Positions 1 through 13,711 of a stretch of DNA of 64,000 nt are shown here, piece by piece; the first letter of the stretch is position 1; the number at the start of each line of letters is the position of its first letter. The stretch is taken from contig CAWUCO010000219.1 in assembly GCA_963920705.1 (NCBI GenBank), positions 434,001 through 498,000 of the forward strand, in the 5' to 3' direction. The DNA comes from Odiellus spinosus (Eukaryota; Arthropoda; Arachnida; Opiliones; Phalangiidae). The notes below the pieces were generated by a model that saw only the letters and a program-made list of their open reading frames with translations, made no database searches and had not been told where the DNA came from. A program made the translations under genes and the position numbers.

Positions 1-249
1 CTATACTTGGGAAATTTTTCGATCTATACTTGGGAAATTTTTGAATCTCTACTTGGGAAATTTTTCGTACTATACTTGGAAAATTTTTCGATCTATACTT
101 GGGAATTTTTTGGATCTATTCTTGGGAAATTTTTGGATCTATACTTGGGAAATTTTTGGATCTATACTTGGGAAATTTTTGGATATATACTTGGGAAATT
201 TTAGGATCTATACTTGGGAAATTTTTGGATCTATACTTGGGAAATTTTT

Positions 250-478
250 GGATCTCTACTTGGGAAATTTTTAATCTCTACTTGGGAAATTTTTGAATCT
301 CTACTTGGGAAATTTTTGAATCTCTAATTGGGAAATTTTTGAATCTCTACTTGGGAAATTTTTGAATCGCTACATGGGAAATTTTTGAATCTCTACTTGG
401 GAAATTTTTGATTCTCTACTTGGGAAATTTTTGAATCTCTACTTAGGAAATTTTTGAATCTCTACTTGGGAAATTTTT
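250..478 (+). repeat. TCTCTAC block 1
   Basis: A run of about ten monomers in which GGATCTATAC is replaced by GAATCTCTAC. It opens with GGATCTCTAC and a 22-bp monomer reading TTTTTAATCTC. It includes CTAATTGGG, GAATCGCTACATGGG, GATTCTCTAC and CTTAGG monomers before returning to consensus. Confidence 0.85.
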
Positions 479-840
479 GGATCTATACTTGGGAAATTTT
501 GGGATCCATACTTGGGAAATTTTTGGATCTATACTTGGGAAATTTTTGGATGTATACTTGTGAAATTTTTGGATCTATACTTGGGAAATTTTTGGATCTA
601 TTCATGGGAAATTTTTGGATCTATACTTGGGAAATTTTTCGTACTATACATGGGAAATTTTTGGATCTATACTTGGGAAATTTTTCGATCTATACTTGGG
701 AAATTTTTCGATCTATACTTGGGAAATTTTTGGATGTATATTTGGGAAATTTGTGGATCTATACTTGGAAAATTTTTCGATCTATGCTTGGGAAATTTTT
801 GGATCTATAATTGGGAAATTTTTGGATTTATACTTGGGAA

Positions 841-3197
841 ATTTTTGGATCTATACTTGGAAAATTTTTCGATCTATACTAGGGAAATTTTTCGATCTAT
901 GCTTGGGAAATTTTTGGATATATTCATGGGAAATTTTTGGATCTATACTTGGGAAATTTTTTGTACTATACATGGGAAATTTTTGGATCTATTCTTGGTA
1001 AATTTTTGAATCTATACTTGGTAAATTTTTCGATCAATACTTGGGAAATTTTTCGATCTATACTTGGGAAATTTTTGGATGTATACTTGGGAAATTTTTC
1101 GATCTATACTTGGGAAATTTTTCGATCTATACTTGGGAAATTTTTGGATCTATACTTGGAAAATTTTTGAATCTATACTTGGGAAATTTTTGGATCTATA
1201 CTTGGGAAATTTTTCGATCTATACTTGGGAAATTTTTGGATCTATACTTGGGAAATTTTTGGATCTATACTTGGGAAATTTTTGGATCTATACTAGGGAA
1301 ATTTTTCGATCTATACTAGGGAAATTTTTCGATCTATACTTGGGAAATTTTTGGATGTATACTTGGGAAATTTGTGGATCTATACTTGGGAAATTTTTCG
1401 ATCTATACTTGGGAAATTTTTGGATCTATACTTGGGAAATTTTTCGATCTATACTTGGGAAATTTTTGGATCTATACTTGGGAAATTTTTGGATCTATAC
1501 TAGGGAAATTTTTCGATCTATACTTGGAAAATTTTTCGATCTATGCTTGGGAAATTTTTGGATCTATACTTGGGAAATTTTTGGATCTATACTTGGGAAA
1601 TTTTTGGATCTATACTTGGGAAATTTTTGGATCTATACTTGGGAAATTTTTGGATCTATACTTGGGAAATTTTTGTATCTATTCTTGGGAAATTTTTGGA
1701 TCTATACTTGGGAAATTTTTGGATCTATACTTGGAAAATTTTTGGAACTATACTTGGAAAATTTTTCGATCTATACTAGGGAAATTTTTCGATCTATGCT
1801 TGGGAAATTTTTGGATCTATTCATGGGAAATTTTTGGATCTATACTTGGGAAATTTTTTGTACTATACATGGGAAATGTTTGGATCTATTCTTGGGAAAT
1901 TTTTGAATCTATACTTGGTAAATTTTTCGATCAATACTTGGGAAATTTTTCGATCTATACTTGGGAAATTTTTGGATCTATACTTGGGAAATTTTTGGAT
2001 CTATACTTGGGAAATTTTTGTATCTATACTTGGGAAATTTTTGGATCTATACTTGGGAAATTTTTGGATCTATACTTGGGAAATTTTTGGATCTATACTT
2101 GGAAAATTTTTCGATCTATACTAGGGAAATTTTTCGATCTATGCTTGGGAAATTTTTGGATATATTCATGGGAAATTTTTGGATCTATACTTGGGAAATT
2201 TTTTGTACTATACATGGGAAATTTTTGGATCTATTCTTGGTAAATTTTTGAATCTATACTTGGTAAATTTTTCGATCAATACTTGGGAAATTTTTCGATC
2301 TATACTTGGGAAATTTTTGGATGTATACTTGGGAAATTTTTCGATCTATACTTGGGAAATTTTTCGATCTATACTTGGGAAATTTTTGCATCTATACTTG
2401 GAAAATTTTTGAATCTATACTTGGGAAATTTTTGGATCTATACTTGGGAAATTTTTCGATCTATACTTGGGAAATTTTTGGATCTATACTTGGGAAATTT
2501 TTGGATCTATACTTGGGAAATTTTTGGATCTATACTAGGGAAATTTTTCGATCTATACTAGGGAAATTTTTCGATCTATACTTGGGAAATTTTTGGATGT
2601 ATACTTGGGAAATTTGTGGATCTATACTTGGGAAATTTTTCGATCTATACTTGGGAAATTTTTGGATCTATACTTGGGAAATTTTTCGATCTATACTTGG
2701 GAAATTTTTGGATCTATACTTGGGAAATTTTTGGATCTATACTAGGGAAATTTTTCGATCTATACTTGGAAAATTTTTCGATCTATGCTTGGGAAATTTT
2801 TGGATCTATACTTGGGAAATTTTTGGATCTATACTTGGGAAATTTTTGGATCTATACTTGGGAAATTTTTGGATCTATACTTGGGAAATTTTTGGATCTA
2901 TACTTGGGAAATTTTTGTATCTATTCTTTTGAAATTTTTGGATCTATACTTGGGAAATTTTTGGATCTATACTTGGAAAATTATTGGAACTATACTTGGA
3001 AAATTTTTCGATCTATACTAGGGAAATTTTTCGATCTATGCTTGGGAAATTTTTGGATCTATTCATGGGAAATTTTTGGATCTATACTTGGGAAATTTTT
3101 TGTACTATACATGGGAAATTTTTGGATCTATTCTTGGGAAATTTTTGAATCTATACTTGGTAAATTTTTCGATCAATACTTGGGAAATTTTTCGATC
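841..3197 (+). repeat. 1,242-bp tandem duplication (54 monomers)
   Basis: Positions 841-1955 recur at 2083-3197. The landmark GGATATATTCATGGG at 916 and 2158, the TTTTTTGTACTATACATGGG monomers, and the GGATGTATAC monomers all keep the 1,242-bp spacing, which is exactly 54 x 23. Visible differences include CTTGGGAAA near 1687 against CTTTTGAAA near 2929, and an altered GGG monomer near 1876. The copies part at about 1955/3197, where one has GGATCTATAC and the other GGATGTATAC. Confidence 0.8.
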
Positions 3198-3297
3198 TAT
3201 ACTTGGGAAATTTTTGGATGTATACTTGGGAATTTTTTCGATCTATACTTGGGAAATTTTTCGATCTATACTTGGGAAATTTTTGGATCTATACTTG

Positions 3298-3870
3298 GGA
3301 AATTTTTCGATCTATACTTGGAAAATTTTTGAATCTATACTTGGGAAATTTTTGGATCTATACTTGGGAAATTTTTCGATCTATACTTGGGAAATTTTTT
3401 GATCTATACTTGGGAAATTTTGGATCTATACTTGGGAAATTTTTCGATCTATACTTGGAAATTTTTTCGATCTATGCTTGGGAAATTTTTGGATCTATAC
3501 TTGGGAAATTTTTGGATTTATACTTGGGAAATTTTTGGATCTATACTTGGGAAATTTTTGGATCTATACTAGGGAAATTTTTCGATCTATACTAGGGAAA
3601 TTTTTCGATCTATACTTGGAAAATTTTTGAATCTATACTTGGGAAATTTTTGGATCTATACTTGGGAAATTTTTCGATCTATACTTGGGAAATTTTTTGA
3701 TCTATACTTGGGAAATTTTGGATCTATACTTGGGAAATTTTTCGATCTATACTTGGAAAATTTTTCGATCTATGCTTGGGAAATTTTTGGATCTATACTT
3801 GGGAAATTTTTGGATTTATACTTGGGAAATTTTTGGATCTATACTTGGGAAATTTTTGGATCTATACTTG
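3298..3870 (+). repeat. 298-bp local tandem duplication
   Basis: Monomers from about 3298 repeat 298 bp later, which is 13 monomers less one base. Each copy contains TTTTTTGATC followed by a 22-bp monomer with only four T's; the 22-bp monomer accounts for the missing base. The marker G after T6 is at 3401 and 3699. The copies differ at CTTGGAAATTTTTTCG (first) against CTTGGAAAATTTTTCG (second). They separate at a CTAGGG monomer near 3571. A 298-bp duplication of the same type appears near 57710-58300 in domain B. Confidence 0.75.
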
Positions 3871-5235
3871 GGAAATTTTTGGATCTATACTTGGGAAATT
3901 TTTGGATCTATACTTGGGAAATTTTTTGATCTATACTTGGGAAATTTTGGATCTATACTTGGGAAATTTTAGGATGTATACTTGTGAAATTTTTGGATCT
4001 ATACTTGGGAAATTTTTGGATCTATTCATGGGAAATTTTTGGATCTATACTTGGGAAATTTTTCGTACTATACATGGGAAATTTTTGGATCTATACTTGG
4101 GAAATTTTTCGATCTATACTTGGGAAATTTTTCGATCTATACTTGGGAAATTTTTGGATGTATATTTGGGAAATTTGTGGATCTATACTTGGGAAATTTT
4201 TCGATCTATACTTGGGAAATTTTTGGATCTATACTTGGGAAATTTTTCGATCTATACTTGGGAAATTTTTGGATCTATACTAGGGAAATTTTTCGATCTA
4301 TACTTGGGAAATTTTTGGATGTATATTTGGGAAATTTGTGGATCTATACTTGGGAAATTTTTCGATCTATACTTGGGAAATTTTTGGATCTATACTTGGG
4401 AAATTTTTGGATCTATACTTGGGAAATTTTTGGATCTATACTTGGGAAATTTTTGGATCTATACTTGGGAAATTTTTGGATCTATACTTGGAAAATTTTT
4501 CGATCTATACTAGGGAAATTTTTCGATCTATGCTTGGGAAATTTTTGGATATATTCATGGGAAATTTTTGGATCTATACTTGGGAAATTTTTTGTACTAT
4601 ACATGGGAAATTTTTGGATCTATTCTTGGTAAATTTTTGAATCTATACTTGGTAAATTTTTCGATCAATACTTGGGAAATTTTTCGATCTATACTTGGGA
4701 AATTTTTGGATGTATACTTGGGAAATTTTTCGATCTATACTTGGGAAATTTTTCGATCTATACTTGGGAAATTTTTGGATCTATACTTGGAAAATTTTTG
4801 AATCTATACTTGGGAAATTTTTGGATCTATACTTGGGAAATTTTTCGATCTATACTTGGGAAATTTTTTGATCTATACTTGGGAAATTTTGGATCTATAC
4901 TTGGAAAATTTTTCGATCTATACTTGGGAAATTTTTCGATCTATACTTGGGTAATTTTTCGATCTATTCTTGGGAAATTTATTGATCTATACTTGGGAAA
5001 ATTTTGGATCTATACTTGGGAAATTTTTGGATCTATACTTGGGAAATTTTTCGTACTATACTTGGGAAATTTTTCGATCTATACTTGGGAATTTTTTGGA
5101 TCTATTCTTGGGAAATTTTTGGATCTATACTTGGGAAATTTTTGGATCTATACTTGGGAAATTTTTGGATATATACTTGGGAAATTTTAGGATCTATACT
5201 TGGGAAATTTTTGGATCTATACTTGGGAAATTTTT

Positions 5236-5440
5236 GGATCTCTACTTGGGAAATTTTTAATCTCTACTTGGGAAATTTTTGAATCTCTACTTGGGAAATT
5301 TTTGAATCTCTAATTGGGAAATTTTTGAATCTCTACTTGGGAAATTTTTGAATCGCTACATGGGAAATTTTTGAATCTCTACTTGGGAAATTTTTGAATC
5401 TCTACTTAGGAAATTTTTGAATCTCTACTTGGGAAATTTT
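5236..5440 (+). repeat. TCTCTAC block 2
   Basis: Same series as the block at 250 but about 24 bp shorter. The GATTCTCTAC monomer is missing and only one GAATCTCTAC monomer precedes CTAATTGGG. Its partner in superunit II (16356) keeps GATTCTCTAC. Confidence 0.85.
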
Positions 5441-5609
5441 TGGATCTATACTTGGGAAATTTTGGGATCTATACTTGGGAAATTTTTGGATCTATACTTG
5501 GGAAATTTTTGGATGTATACTTGTGAAATTTTTGGATCTATACTTGGGAAATTTTTGGATCTATACTTGGGAAATTTTTGGATCTATTCATGGGAAATTT
5601 TTGGATCTA

Positions 5610-8600
5610 TACTTGGGAAATTTTTCGTACTATACATGGGAAATTTTTGGATCTATTCTTGGGGAATTTTTGGATCTATACTTGGGAAATTTTTCTATCT
5701 ATACTTGGGAAATTTTTCGATCTATACTAGGGAAATTTTTCGATCTATACTTGGGAAATTTTTGGATGTATATTTGGGAAATTTGTGGATCTATACTAGG
5801 GAAATTTTTCGATCTATACTTGGGAAATTTTTGGATGTATATTTGGGAAATTTTTGGATCTATACTTGGGAAATTTTTCGATCTATACTTGGGAAATTTT
5901 TGGATCTATACTTGGGAAATTTTTGGATCTATACTAGGGAAATTTTTCGATCTATACTTGGAAAATTTTTCGATCTATGCTTGGGAAATTTTTGGATCTA
6001 TACTTGGTAAATTTTTGGATCTATACTTGGGAAATTTTTGGATCTATACTTAGGAAATTTTTGGATCTATTCATGGGAAATTTTTGGATCTATACTTGGG
6101 AAATTTTTCGTACTATACATGGGAAATTTTTGGATCTATTATTGGGAAATTTTTGGATCTATACTTGGGAAATTTTTCGATCTATACTTGGGAAATTTTT
6201 CGATCTATACTAGGGAAATTTTTCGATCTATACTTGGGAAATTTTTGGATGTATACTTGGGAAATTTGTGGATCTATACTTGGTAAATTTTTCGATCTAT
6301 ACTTGGGAAATTTTTGGCTCTATACTTGGGAAATTTTTCGATCTATACTTGGGAAATTTTTGGATCTATACTTGGGAAATTTTTGGATCTATACTTGGGA
6401 AATTTTTGGATCTATACTTGGGAAATTTTTGGATCTATTCATGGGAAATTTTTGGATCTATACTTGGGAAATTTTTCGTACTATACATGGGAAATTTTTG
6501 GATCTATTCTTGGGGAATTTTTGGATCTATACTTTTGAAATTTTTCGATCTATACTTGGGAAATTTTTCGATCTATACTAGGGAAATTTTTCGATCTATA
6601 CTTGGGAAATTTTTGGATGTATATTTGGGAAATTTGTGGATCTATACTTGGGAAATTTTTCGATGTATACTTGGGAAATTTTTGATCTATACTTGGGAAA
6701 TTTTTCGATCTATACTTGGGAAATTTTTGGATCTATACTTGGGAAATTTTTGGATCTATACTAGGGAAATTTTTCGATCTATACTTGGAAAATTTTTCGA
6801 TCTATGCTTGGGAAATTTTTGGATCTATACTTGGTAAATTTTTGGATCTATACTTGGGAAATTTTTGGATCTATACTTAGGAAATTTTTGGATCTATTCA
6901 TGGGAAATTTTTGGATCTATACTTGGGAAATTTTTCGTACTATACATGGGAAATTTTTGGATCTATTCTTGGGAAATTTTTGGATCTATACTTGGGAAAT
7001 TTTTCGATCTATACTTGGGAAATTTTTCGATCTATACTAGGGAAATTTTTCGATCTATACTTGGGAAATTTTTGGATGTATACTTGGGAAATTTGTGGAT
7101 CTATACTTGGTAAATTTTTCGATCTATACTTGGGAAATTTTTGGCTCTATACTTGGGAAATTTTTCGATCTATACTTGGGAAATTTTTGGATCTATACTT
7201 GGGAAATTTTTGGATCTATGCTTGGGAAATTTTTGGATCTATACTTGGTAAATTTTTGGATCTATACTTGGGAAATTTTTGGATCTATACTTGGGAAATT
7301 TTGGGATCTATACTTGGGAAATTTTTGGATCTATACTGGGAAATTTTTCGTACTATACTTGGGAAATTTTTGGATCTATTCTTGGGAAATTTTTGGATCT
7401 ACACTTGGGAAATTTTTGGATCTATACTTAGGAAATTTTTGGATCTATGCTTGGGAAATTTTTGGATCTATACTTGGGAAATTTTTGGATCTATACTTGG
7501 GAAATTTTTGGATCTATTCTTGGGAAATTTTTGGATCTATACTTGGGAAATTTTTGGATCTATACTTGGGAAATTTTTGGATCTATACTTGGAAAATTTT
7601 TCGATCTATACTAGGGAAATTTTTCGATCTATATTTGGGAAATTTTTCGACCTATACTTGGAAAATTTTTCGATCTATACTTGGGAAATTTTTCGATCTA
7701 TACTTGGGTAATTTTTCGATCTATTCTTGGGAAATTTATTGATCTATACTTGGGAAATTTTTGGATCTATACTTGGGAAATTTTTGGATCTATACTAGGG
7801 AAATTTTTCGATCTATACTTGGGAAATTTTTCGTACTATACTTGGGAAATTTTTCGATCTATACTTGGGAATTTTTTGGATCTATTCTTGGGAAATTTTT
7901 GGATCTATACTTGGGAAATTTTTGGATCTATACTTGGGAAATTTTTGGATATATACTTGGGAAATTTTAGGATCTATACTTGGGAAATTTTTGGATCTAT
8001 ACTTGGGAAATTTTTCGTACTATACATGGGAAATTTTTGGATCTATTCTTGGGGAATTTTTGGATCTATACTTGGGAAATTTTTCTATCTATACTTGGGA
8101 AATTTTTCGATCTATACTAGGGAAATTTTTCGATCTATACTTGGGAAATTTTTGGATGTATATTTGGGAAATTTGTGGATCTATACTTGGGAAATTTTTC
8201 GATCTATACTTGGGAAATTTTTGGATCTATACTTGGGAAATTTTTCGATCTATACTTGGGAAATTTTTGGATCTATACTTGGGAAATTTTTGGATCTATA
8301 CTAGGGAAATTTTTCGATCTATACTTGGAAAATTTTTCGATCTATGCTTGGGAAATTTTTGGATCTATACTTGGTAAATTTTTGGATCTATACTTGGGAA
8401 ATTTTTGGATCTATACTTAGGAAATTTTTGGATCTATTCATGGGAAATTTTTGGATCTATACTTGGGAAATTTTTCGTACTATACATGGGAAATTTTTGG
8501 ATCTATTATTGGGAAATTTTTGGATCTATACTTGGGAAATTTTTCGATCTATACTTGGGAAATTTTTCGATCTATACTAGGGAAATTTTTCGATCTATAC

Positions 8601-10383
8601 TTGGGAAATTTTTGGATGTATACTTGGGAAATTTGTGGATCTATACTTGGTAAATTTTTCGATCTATACTTGGGAAATTTTTGGCTCTATACTTGGGAAA
8701 TTTTTCGATCTATACTTGGGAAATTTTTGGATCTATACTTGGGAAATTTTTGGATCTATACTTGGGAAATTTTTGGATCTATACTTGGGAAATTTTTGGA
8801 TCTATTCATGGGAAATTTTTGGATCTATACTTGGGAAATTTTTCGTACTATACATGGGAAATTTTTGGATCTATTCTTGGGGAATTTTTGGATCTATACT
8901 TTTGAAATTTTTCGATCTATACTTGGGAAATTTTTCGATCTATACTAGGGAAATTTTTCGATCTATACTTGGGAAATTTTTGGATGTATATTTGGGAAAT
9001 TTGTGGATCTATACTTGGGAAATTTTTCGATGTATACTTGGGAAATTTTTGATCTATACTTGGGAAATTTTTCGATCTATACTTGGGAAATTTTTGGATC
9101 TATACTTGGGAAATTTTTGGATCTATACTAGGGAAATTTTTCGATCTATACTTGGAAAATTTTTCGATCTATGCTTGGGAAATTTTTGGATCTATACTTG
9201 GTAAATTTTTGGATCTATACTTGGGAAATTTTTGGATCTATACTTAGGAAATTTTTGGATCTATTCATGGGAAATTTTTGGATCTATACTTGGGAAATTT
9301 TTCGTACTATACATGGGAAATTTTTGGATCTATTCTTGGGAAATTTTTGGATCTATACTTGGGAAATTTTTCGATCTATACTTGGGAAATTTTTCGATCT
9401 ATACTAGGGAAATTTTTCGATCTATACTTGGGAAATTTTTGGATGTATACTTGGGAAATTTGTGGATCTATACTTGGTAAATTTTTCGATCTATACTTGG
9501 GAAATTTTTGGCTCTATACTTGGGAAATTTTTCGATCTATACTTGGGAAATTTTTGGATCTATACTTGGGAAATTTTTGGATCTATGCTTGGGAAATTTT
9601 TGGATCTATACTTGGTAAATTTTTGGATCTATACTTGGGAAATTTTTGGATCTATACTTGGGAAATTTTGGGATCTATACTTGGGAAATTTTTGGATCTA
9701 TACTGGGAAATTTTTCGTACTATACTTGGGAAATTTTTGGATCTATTCTTGGGAAATTTTTGGATCTACACTTGGGAAATTTTTGGATCTATACTTAGGA
9801 AATTTTTGGATCTATGCTTGGGAAATTTTTGGATCTATACTTGGGAAATTTTTGGATCTATACTTGGGAAATTTTTGGATCTATTCTTGGGAAATTTTTG
9901 GATCTATACTTGGGAAATTTTTGGATCTATACTTGGGAAATTTTTGGATCTATACTTGGAAAATTTTTCGATCTATACTAGGGAAATTTTTCGATCTATA
10001 TTTGGGAAATTTTTCGATCTATACTTGGAAAATTTTTCGATCTATACTTGGGAAATTTTTCGATCTATACTTGGGTAATTTTTCGATCTATTCTTGGGAA
10101 ATTTATTGATCTATACTTGGGAAATTTTTGGATCTATACTTGGGAAATTTTTGGATCTATACTAGGGAAATTTTTCGATCTATACTTGGGAAATTTTTCG
10201 TACTATACTTGGGAAATTTTTCGATCTATACTTGGGAATTTTTTGGATCTATTCTTGGGAAATTTTTGGATCTATACTTGGGAAATTTTTGGATCTATAC
10301 TTGGGAAATTTTTGGATATATACTTGGGAAATTTTAGGATCTATACTTGGGAAATTTTTGGATCTATACTTGGGAAATTTTTC
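5610..10383 (+). repeat. 2,367-bp tandem subunit, two copies
   Basis: Roughly 5610-7999 is repeated as 8000-10383. Anchors are the CGTACTATAC monomers at 5626 and 8016 (spacing 2,390) and all landmarks from 5977/8344 onward (spacing 2,367). The 23-bp change reflects one extra monomer in the first copy near 5795-5870. Shared rare variants include TTGGGGAATTT, TTTTTCTATC, GGCTCTATAC, CTACACTTGGG and a 22-bp monomer with TACTGGGAAA. The repeat ends where the first copy runs into CGTAC at 8016 and the second into CGATC at 10383. Only one copy of this subunit exists in the second superunit, at about 16745-19089. Confidence 0.8.
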
Positions 10384-11117
10384 GATCTATACTTGGGAAA
10401 TTTTTGGATCTATACTTGGGAAATTTTTGGATCTATACTTGGGAAATTATTGGATCTATACTTGAGAAATTTTTCGATCTATACTTGGGAAATTTTTGGA
10501 TCTTTACTTGGGAAATTTTGGATCTATACTTGGGAAATTTTTCGATCTATACTTGGAAAATTTTTCGATCTATGCTTGGGAAATTTTTGGATCTATACTT
10601 GGGAAATTTTTGGATCTATACTTGGGAAATTTTTCGTACTATACTTGGGAAATTTTTGGATCTATTCTTGGGAAATTTTTGGATCTATACTTGGGAAATT
10701 TTTCGATCTATACTTGGCAAATTTTTCGTACTATACTTGGGAAATTTTTCGACCTCTATTTGGGAAATTTTTCGATCTATACTTGGAAAATTTTTCGATC
10801 TATACTTGGGAAATTTTTCGATCTATACTTGGGTAATTTTTCGATCTATTCTTGGGAAATTTATTGATCTATACTTGGGAAATTTTTGGATCTATACTTG
10901 GGAAATTTTTGGATCTATACTTGGGAAATTTTTCGTACTATACTTGGGAAATTTTTCGATCTATACTTGGGAATTTTTTGGATCTATTCTTGGGAAATTT
11001 TTGGATCTATACTTGGGAAATTTTTGGATCTATACTTGGGAAATTTTTGGATATATACTTGGGAAATTTTAGGATCTATACTTGGGAAATTTTTGGATCT
11101 ATACTTGGGAAATTTTT

Positions 11118-11346
11118 GGATCTCTACTTGGGAAATTTTTAATCTCTACTTGGGAAATTTTTGAATTTCTACTTGGGAAATTTTTGAATCTCTAATTGGG
11201 AAATTTTTGAATCTCTACTTGGGAAATTTTTGAATCGCTACATGGGAAATTTTTGAATCTCTACTTGGGAAATTTTTGATTCTCTACTTGGGAAATTTTT
11301 GAATCTCTACTTAGGAAATTTTTGAATCTCTACTTGGCAAATTTTT
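11118..11346 (+). repeat. TCTCTAC block 3
   Basis: Full series with GATTCTCTAC present. Private features are GAATTTCTAC near 11163 and a TTGGCAAA monomer at the right end; both recur in the block at 19802, confirming that they are partners across the superunit duplication. Confidence 0.85.
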
Positions 11347-12689
11347 GGATCTATACTTGGGAAATTTTGGGATCCATACTTGGGAAATTTTTGGATCTAT
11401 ACTTGGGAAATTTTTGGATGTATACTTGTGAAATTTTTGGATCTATACTTGGGAAATTTTTGGATCTATTCATGGGAAATTTTTGGATCTATACTTGGGA
11501 AATTTTTCGTACTATACATGGGAAATTTTTGGATCTATACTTGGGAAATTTTTCGATCTATACTTGGGAAATTTTTCGATCTATACTTGCGAAATTTTTG
11601 GATGTATATTTGGGAAATTTGTGGATCTATACTTGGGAAATTTTTCGATCTATACTTGGGAAATTTTTGGATCTATACTTGGGAAATTTTTCGATCTATA
11701 CTTGTTAAATTTTTGGATCTATACTAGGGAAATTTTTCGATCTATACTTGGGAAATTTTTGGATGTATATTTGGGAAATTTGTGGATCTATACTTGGGAA
11801 ATTTTTCGATCTATACTTGGGAAATTTTTGGATCTATACTTGGGAAATTTTTCGATCTATACTTGGGAAATTTTTGGATCTATACTTGGGAAATTTTTGG
11901 ATCTCTACTAGGGAAATTTTTCGATCTATACTTGGAAAATTTTTCGATCTATGCTTGGGAAATTTTTGGATCTATACTTGGGAAATTTTTGGATCTATAC
12001 TTGGGAAATTTTTGGATCTATACTTGGGAAATTTTTGGATCTATACTTGGGAAATTTTTGTATCTATTCTTGGGAAATTTTTGGATCTATACTTGGGAAA
12101 TTTTTGGATCTATACTTGGGAAATTTTTGGATCTATACTTGGAAAATTTTTCGATCTATACTAGGGAAATTTTTCGATCTATGCTTGGGAAATTTTTGGA
12201 TATATTCATGGGAAATTTTTGGATCTATACTTGGGAAATTTTTTGTACTATACATGGGAAATTTTTGGATCTATTCTTGGTAAATTTTTGAATCTATACT
12301 TGGTAAATTTTTCGATCAATACTTGGGAAATTTTTCGATCTATACTTGGGAAATTTTTGGATGTATACTTGGGAAATTTTTCGATCTATACTTGGGAAAT
12401 TTTTCGATCTATACTTGGGAAATTTTTGGATCTATACTTGGAAAATTTTTGAATCTATACTTGGGAAATTTTTGGATCTATACTTGGGAAATTTTTCGAT
12501 CTATACTTGGGAAATTTTTTGATCTATACTTGGGAAATTTTGGATCTATACTTGGAAAATTTTTCGATCTATACTTGGGAAATTTTTCGATCTATACTTG
12601 GGTAATTTTTCGATCTATTCTTGGGAAATTTATTGATCTATACTTGGGAAATTTTTGGATCTATACTTGGGAAATTTTTGGATCTATAC

Positions 12690-13710
12690 TTGGGAAATTT
12701 TTCGTACTATACTTGGGAAATTTTTCGATCTATACTTGGGAATTTTTTGGATCTATTCTTGGGAAATTTTTGGATCTATACTTGGGAAATTTTTGGATCT
12801 ATACTTGGGAAATTTTTGGATATATACTTGGGAAATTTTAGGATCTATACTTGGGAAATTTTTGGATCTATACTTGGGAAATTTTTGGATCTCTACTTGG
12901 GAAATTTTTAATCTCTACTTGGGAAATTTTTGAATCTCTACTTGGGAAATTTTTGAATCTCTAATTGGGAAATTTTTGAATCTCTACTTGGGAAATTTTT
13001 GAATCGCTACATGGGAAATTTTTGAATCTCTACTTGGGAAATTTTTGATTCTCTACTTGGGAAATTTTTGAATCTCTACTTAGGAAATTTTTGAATCTCT
13101 ACTTGGGAAATTTTTGGATCTATACTTGGGAAATTTTGGGATCCATACTTGGGAAATTTTTGGATCTATACTTGGGAAATTTTTGGATGTATACTTGTGA
13201 AATTTTTGGATCTATACTTGGGAAATTTTTGGATCTATTCATGGGAAATTTTTGGATCTATACTTGGGAAATTTTTCGATCTATACTTGGGAAATTTTTC
13301 GATCTATACTTGGGAAATTTTTCGTACTATACTTGGGAAATTTTTCGATCTATACTTGGGAATTTTTTGGATCTATTCTTGGGAAATTTTTGGATCTATA
13401 CTTGGGAAATTTTTGGATCTATACTTGGGAAATTTTTGGATATATACTTGGGAAATTTTAGGATCTATACTTGGGAAATTTTTGGATCTATACTTGGGAA
13501 ATTTTTGGATCTCTACTTGGGAAATTTTTAATCTCTACTTGGGAAATTTTTGAATCTCTACTTGGGAAATTTTTGAATCTCTAATTGGGAAATTTTTGAA
13601 TCTCTACTTGGGAAATTTTTGAATCTCTAATTGGGAAATTTTTGAATCTCTACTTGGGAAATTTTTGAATCGCTACATGGGAAATTTTTGAATCTCTACT
13701 TGGGAAATTT
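12690..13710 (+). repeat. 620-bp local tandem duplication
   Basis: The CGTACTATAC monomer at 12703 and the start of the TCTCTAC block at 12887 recur at 13323 and 13507, a spacing of 620 bp (27 monomers less one base). This produces an extra TCTCTAC block at the right end of superunit I that superunit II lacks. The second block differs inside: it has two CTAATTGGG monomers and lacks the GATTCTCTAC and CTTAGG monomers. Confidence 0.75.
12887..13116 (+). repeat. TCTCTAC block 4
   Basis: Full series with GATTCTCTAC and CTTAGG monomers. It is followed by the 22-bp-phased GGGATCCATAC monomer, as at 250, 11118, 19802 and 21571. Confidence 0.85.
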
Positions 13711-13711
13711 T
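13507..13711 (+). repeat. TCTCTAC block 5
   Basis: A rearranged block made by the 620-bp duplication. It has two CTAATTGGG monomers, lacks GATTCTCTAC and CTTAGG, and passes directly into GGATATATTCATGGG instead of the usual GGGATCC/TATAC series. Confidence 0.85.

Larger units (their letters stand above)
1..3440 (+). repeat. Partial superunit, left edge
   Basis: The window opens inside a repeat of domain A. Bases from about 66 (the CGTACTATAC monomer) match positions 4,986 bp further on. The block at 250-478 lines up with 21571-21799 (offset 21,321), the monomers at 732-1200 line up at offset 21,275, and 2010-3440 lines up with 22434-23863 at offset 20,424. The falling offsets mean this copy has gained length relative to the right one, chiefly through the 1,242-bp duplication inside it. 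The first 50 or so bases carry a GAATCTCTAC monomer that the aligned copies lack. Confidence 0.7.
3758..13320 (+). repeat. Domain A superunit, copy I (9.56 kb)
   Basis: This stretch matches 14878-22004. Offsets between landmarks are 11,120 at 3776, 11,143 after the TCTCTAC block, 11,120 again near 5977, then 8,753, 8,730, 8,707 and finally 8,684 from about 10,810 to 13,320. The net shortening of the partner, 2,436 bp, equals one 2,367-bp subunit plus three 23-bp monomers. Copy I therefore contains the subunit twice and copy II once. The left breakpoint is where CTTGGAAAA here is replaced by CTAGGGAAA in the partner. The right breakpoint is a CGTACTATAC monomer at 13323 that is absent from the partner. 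Confidence 0.8.

Noticed and set aside
135..157. NF-kB-like site in GGGAAATTTT
   Set aside because: The right half lacks the CC needed by the usual consensus, and the motif is simply part of every monomer.
135..157. CTATAC as a TATA-type or bacterial -10 promoter element
   Set aside because: It occurs in nearly every monomer with no associated gene, upstream element or start site, so it carries no specific signal.
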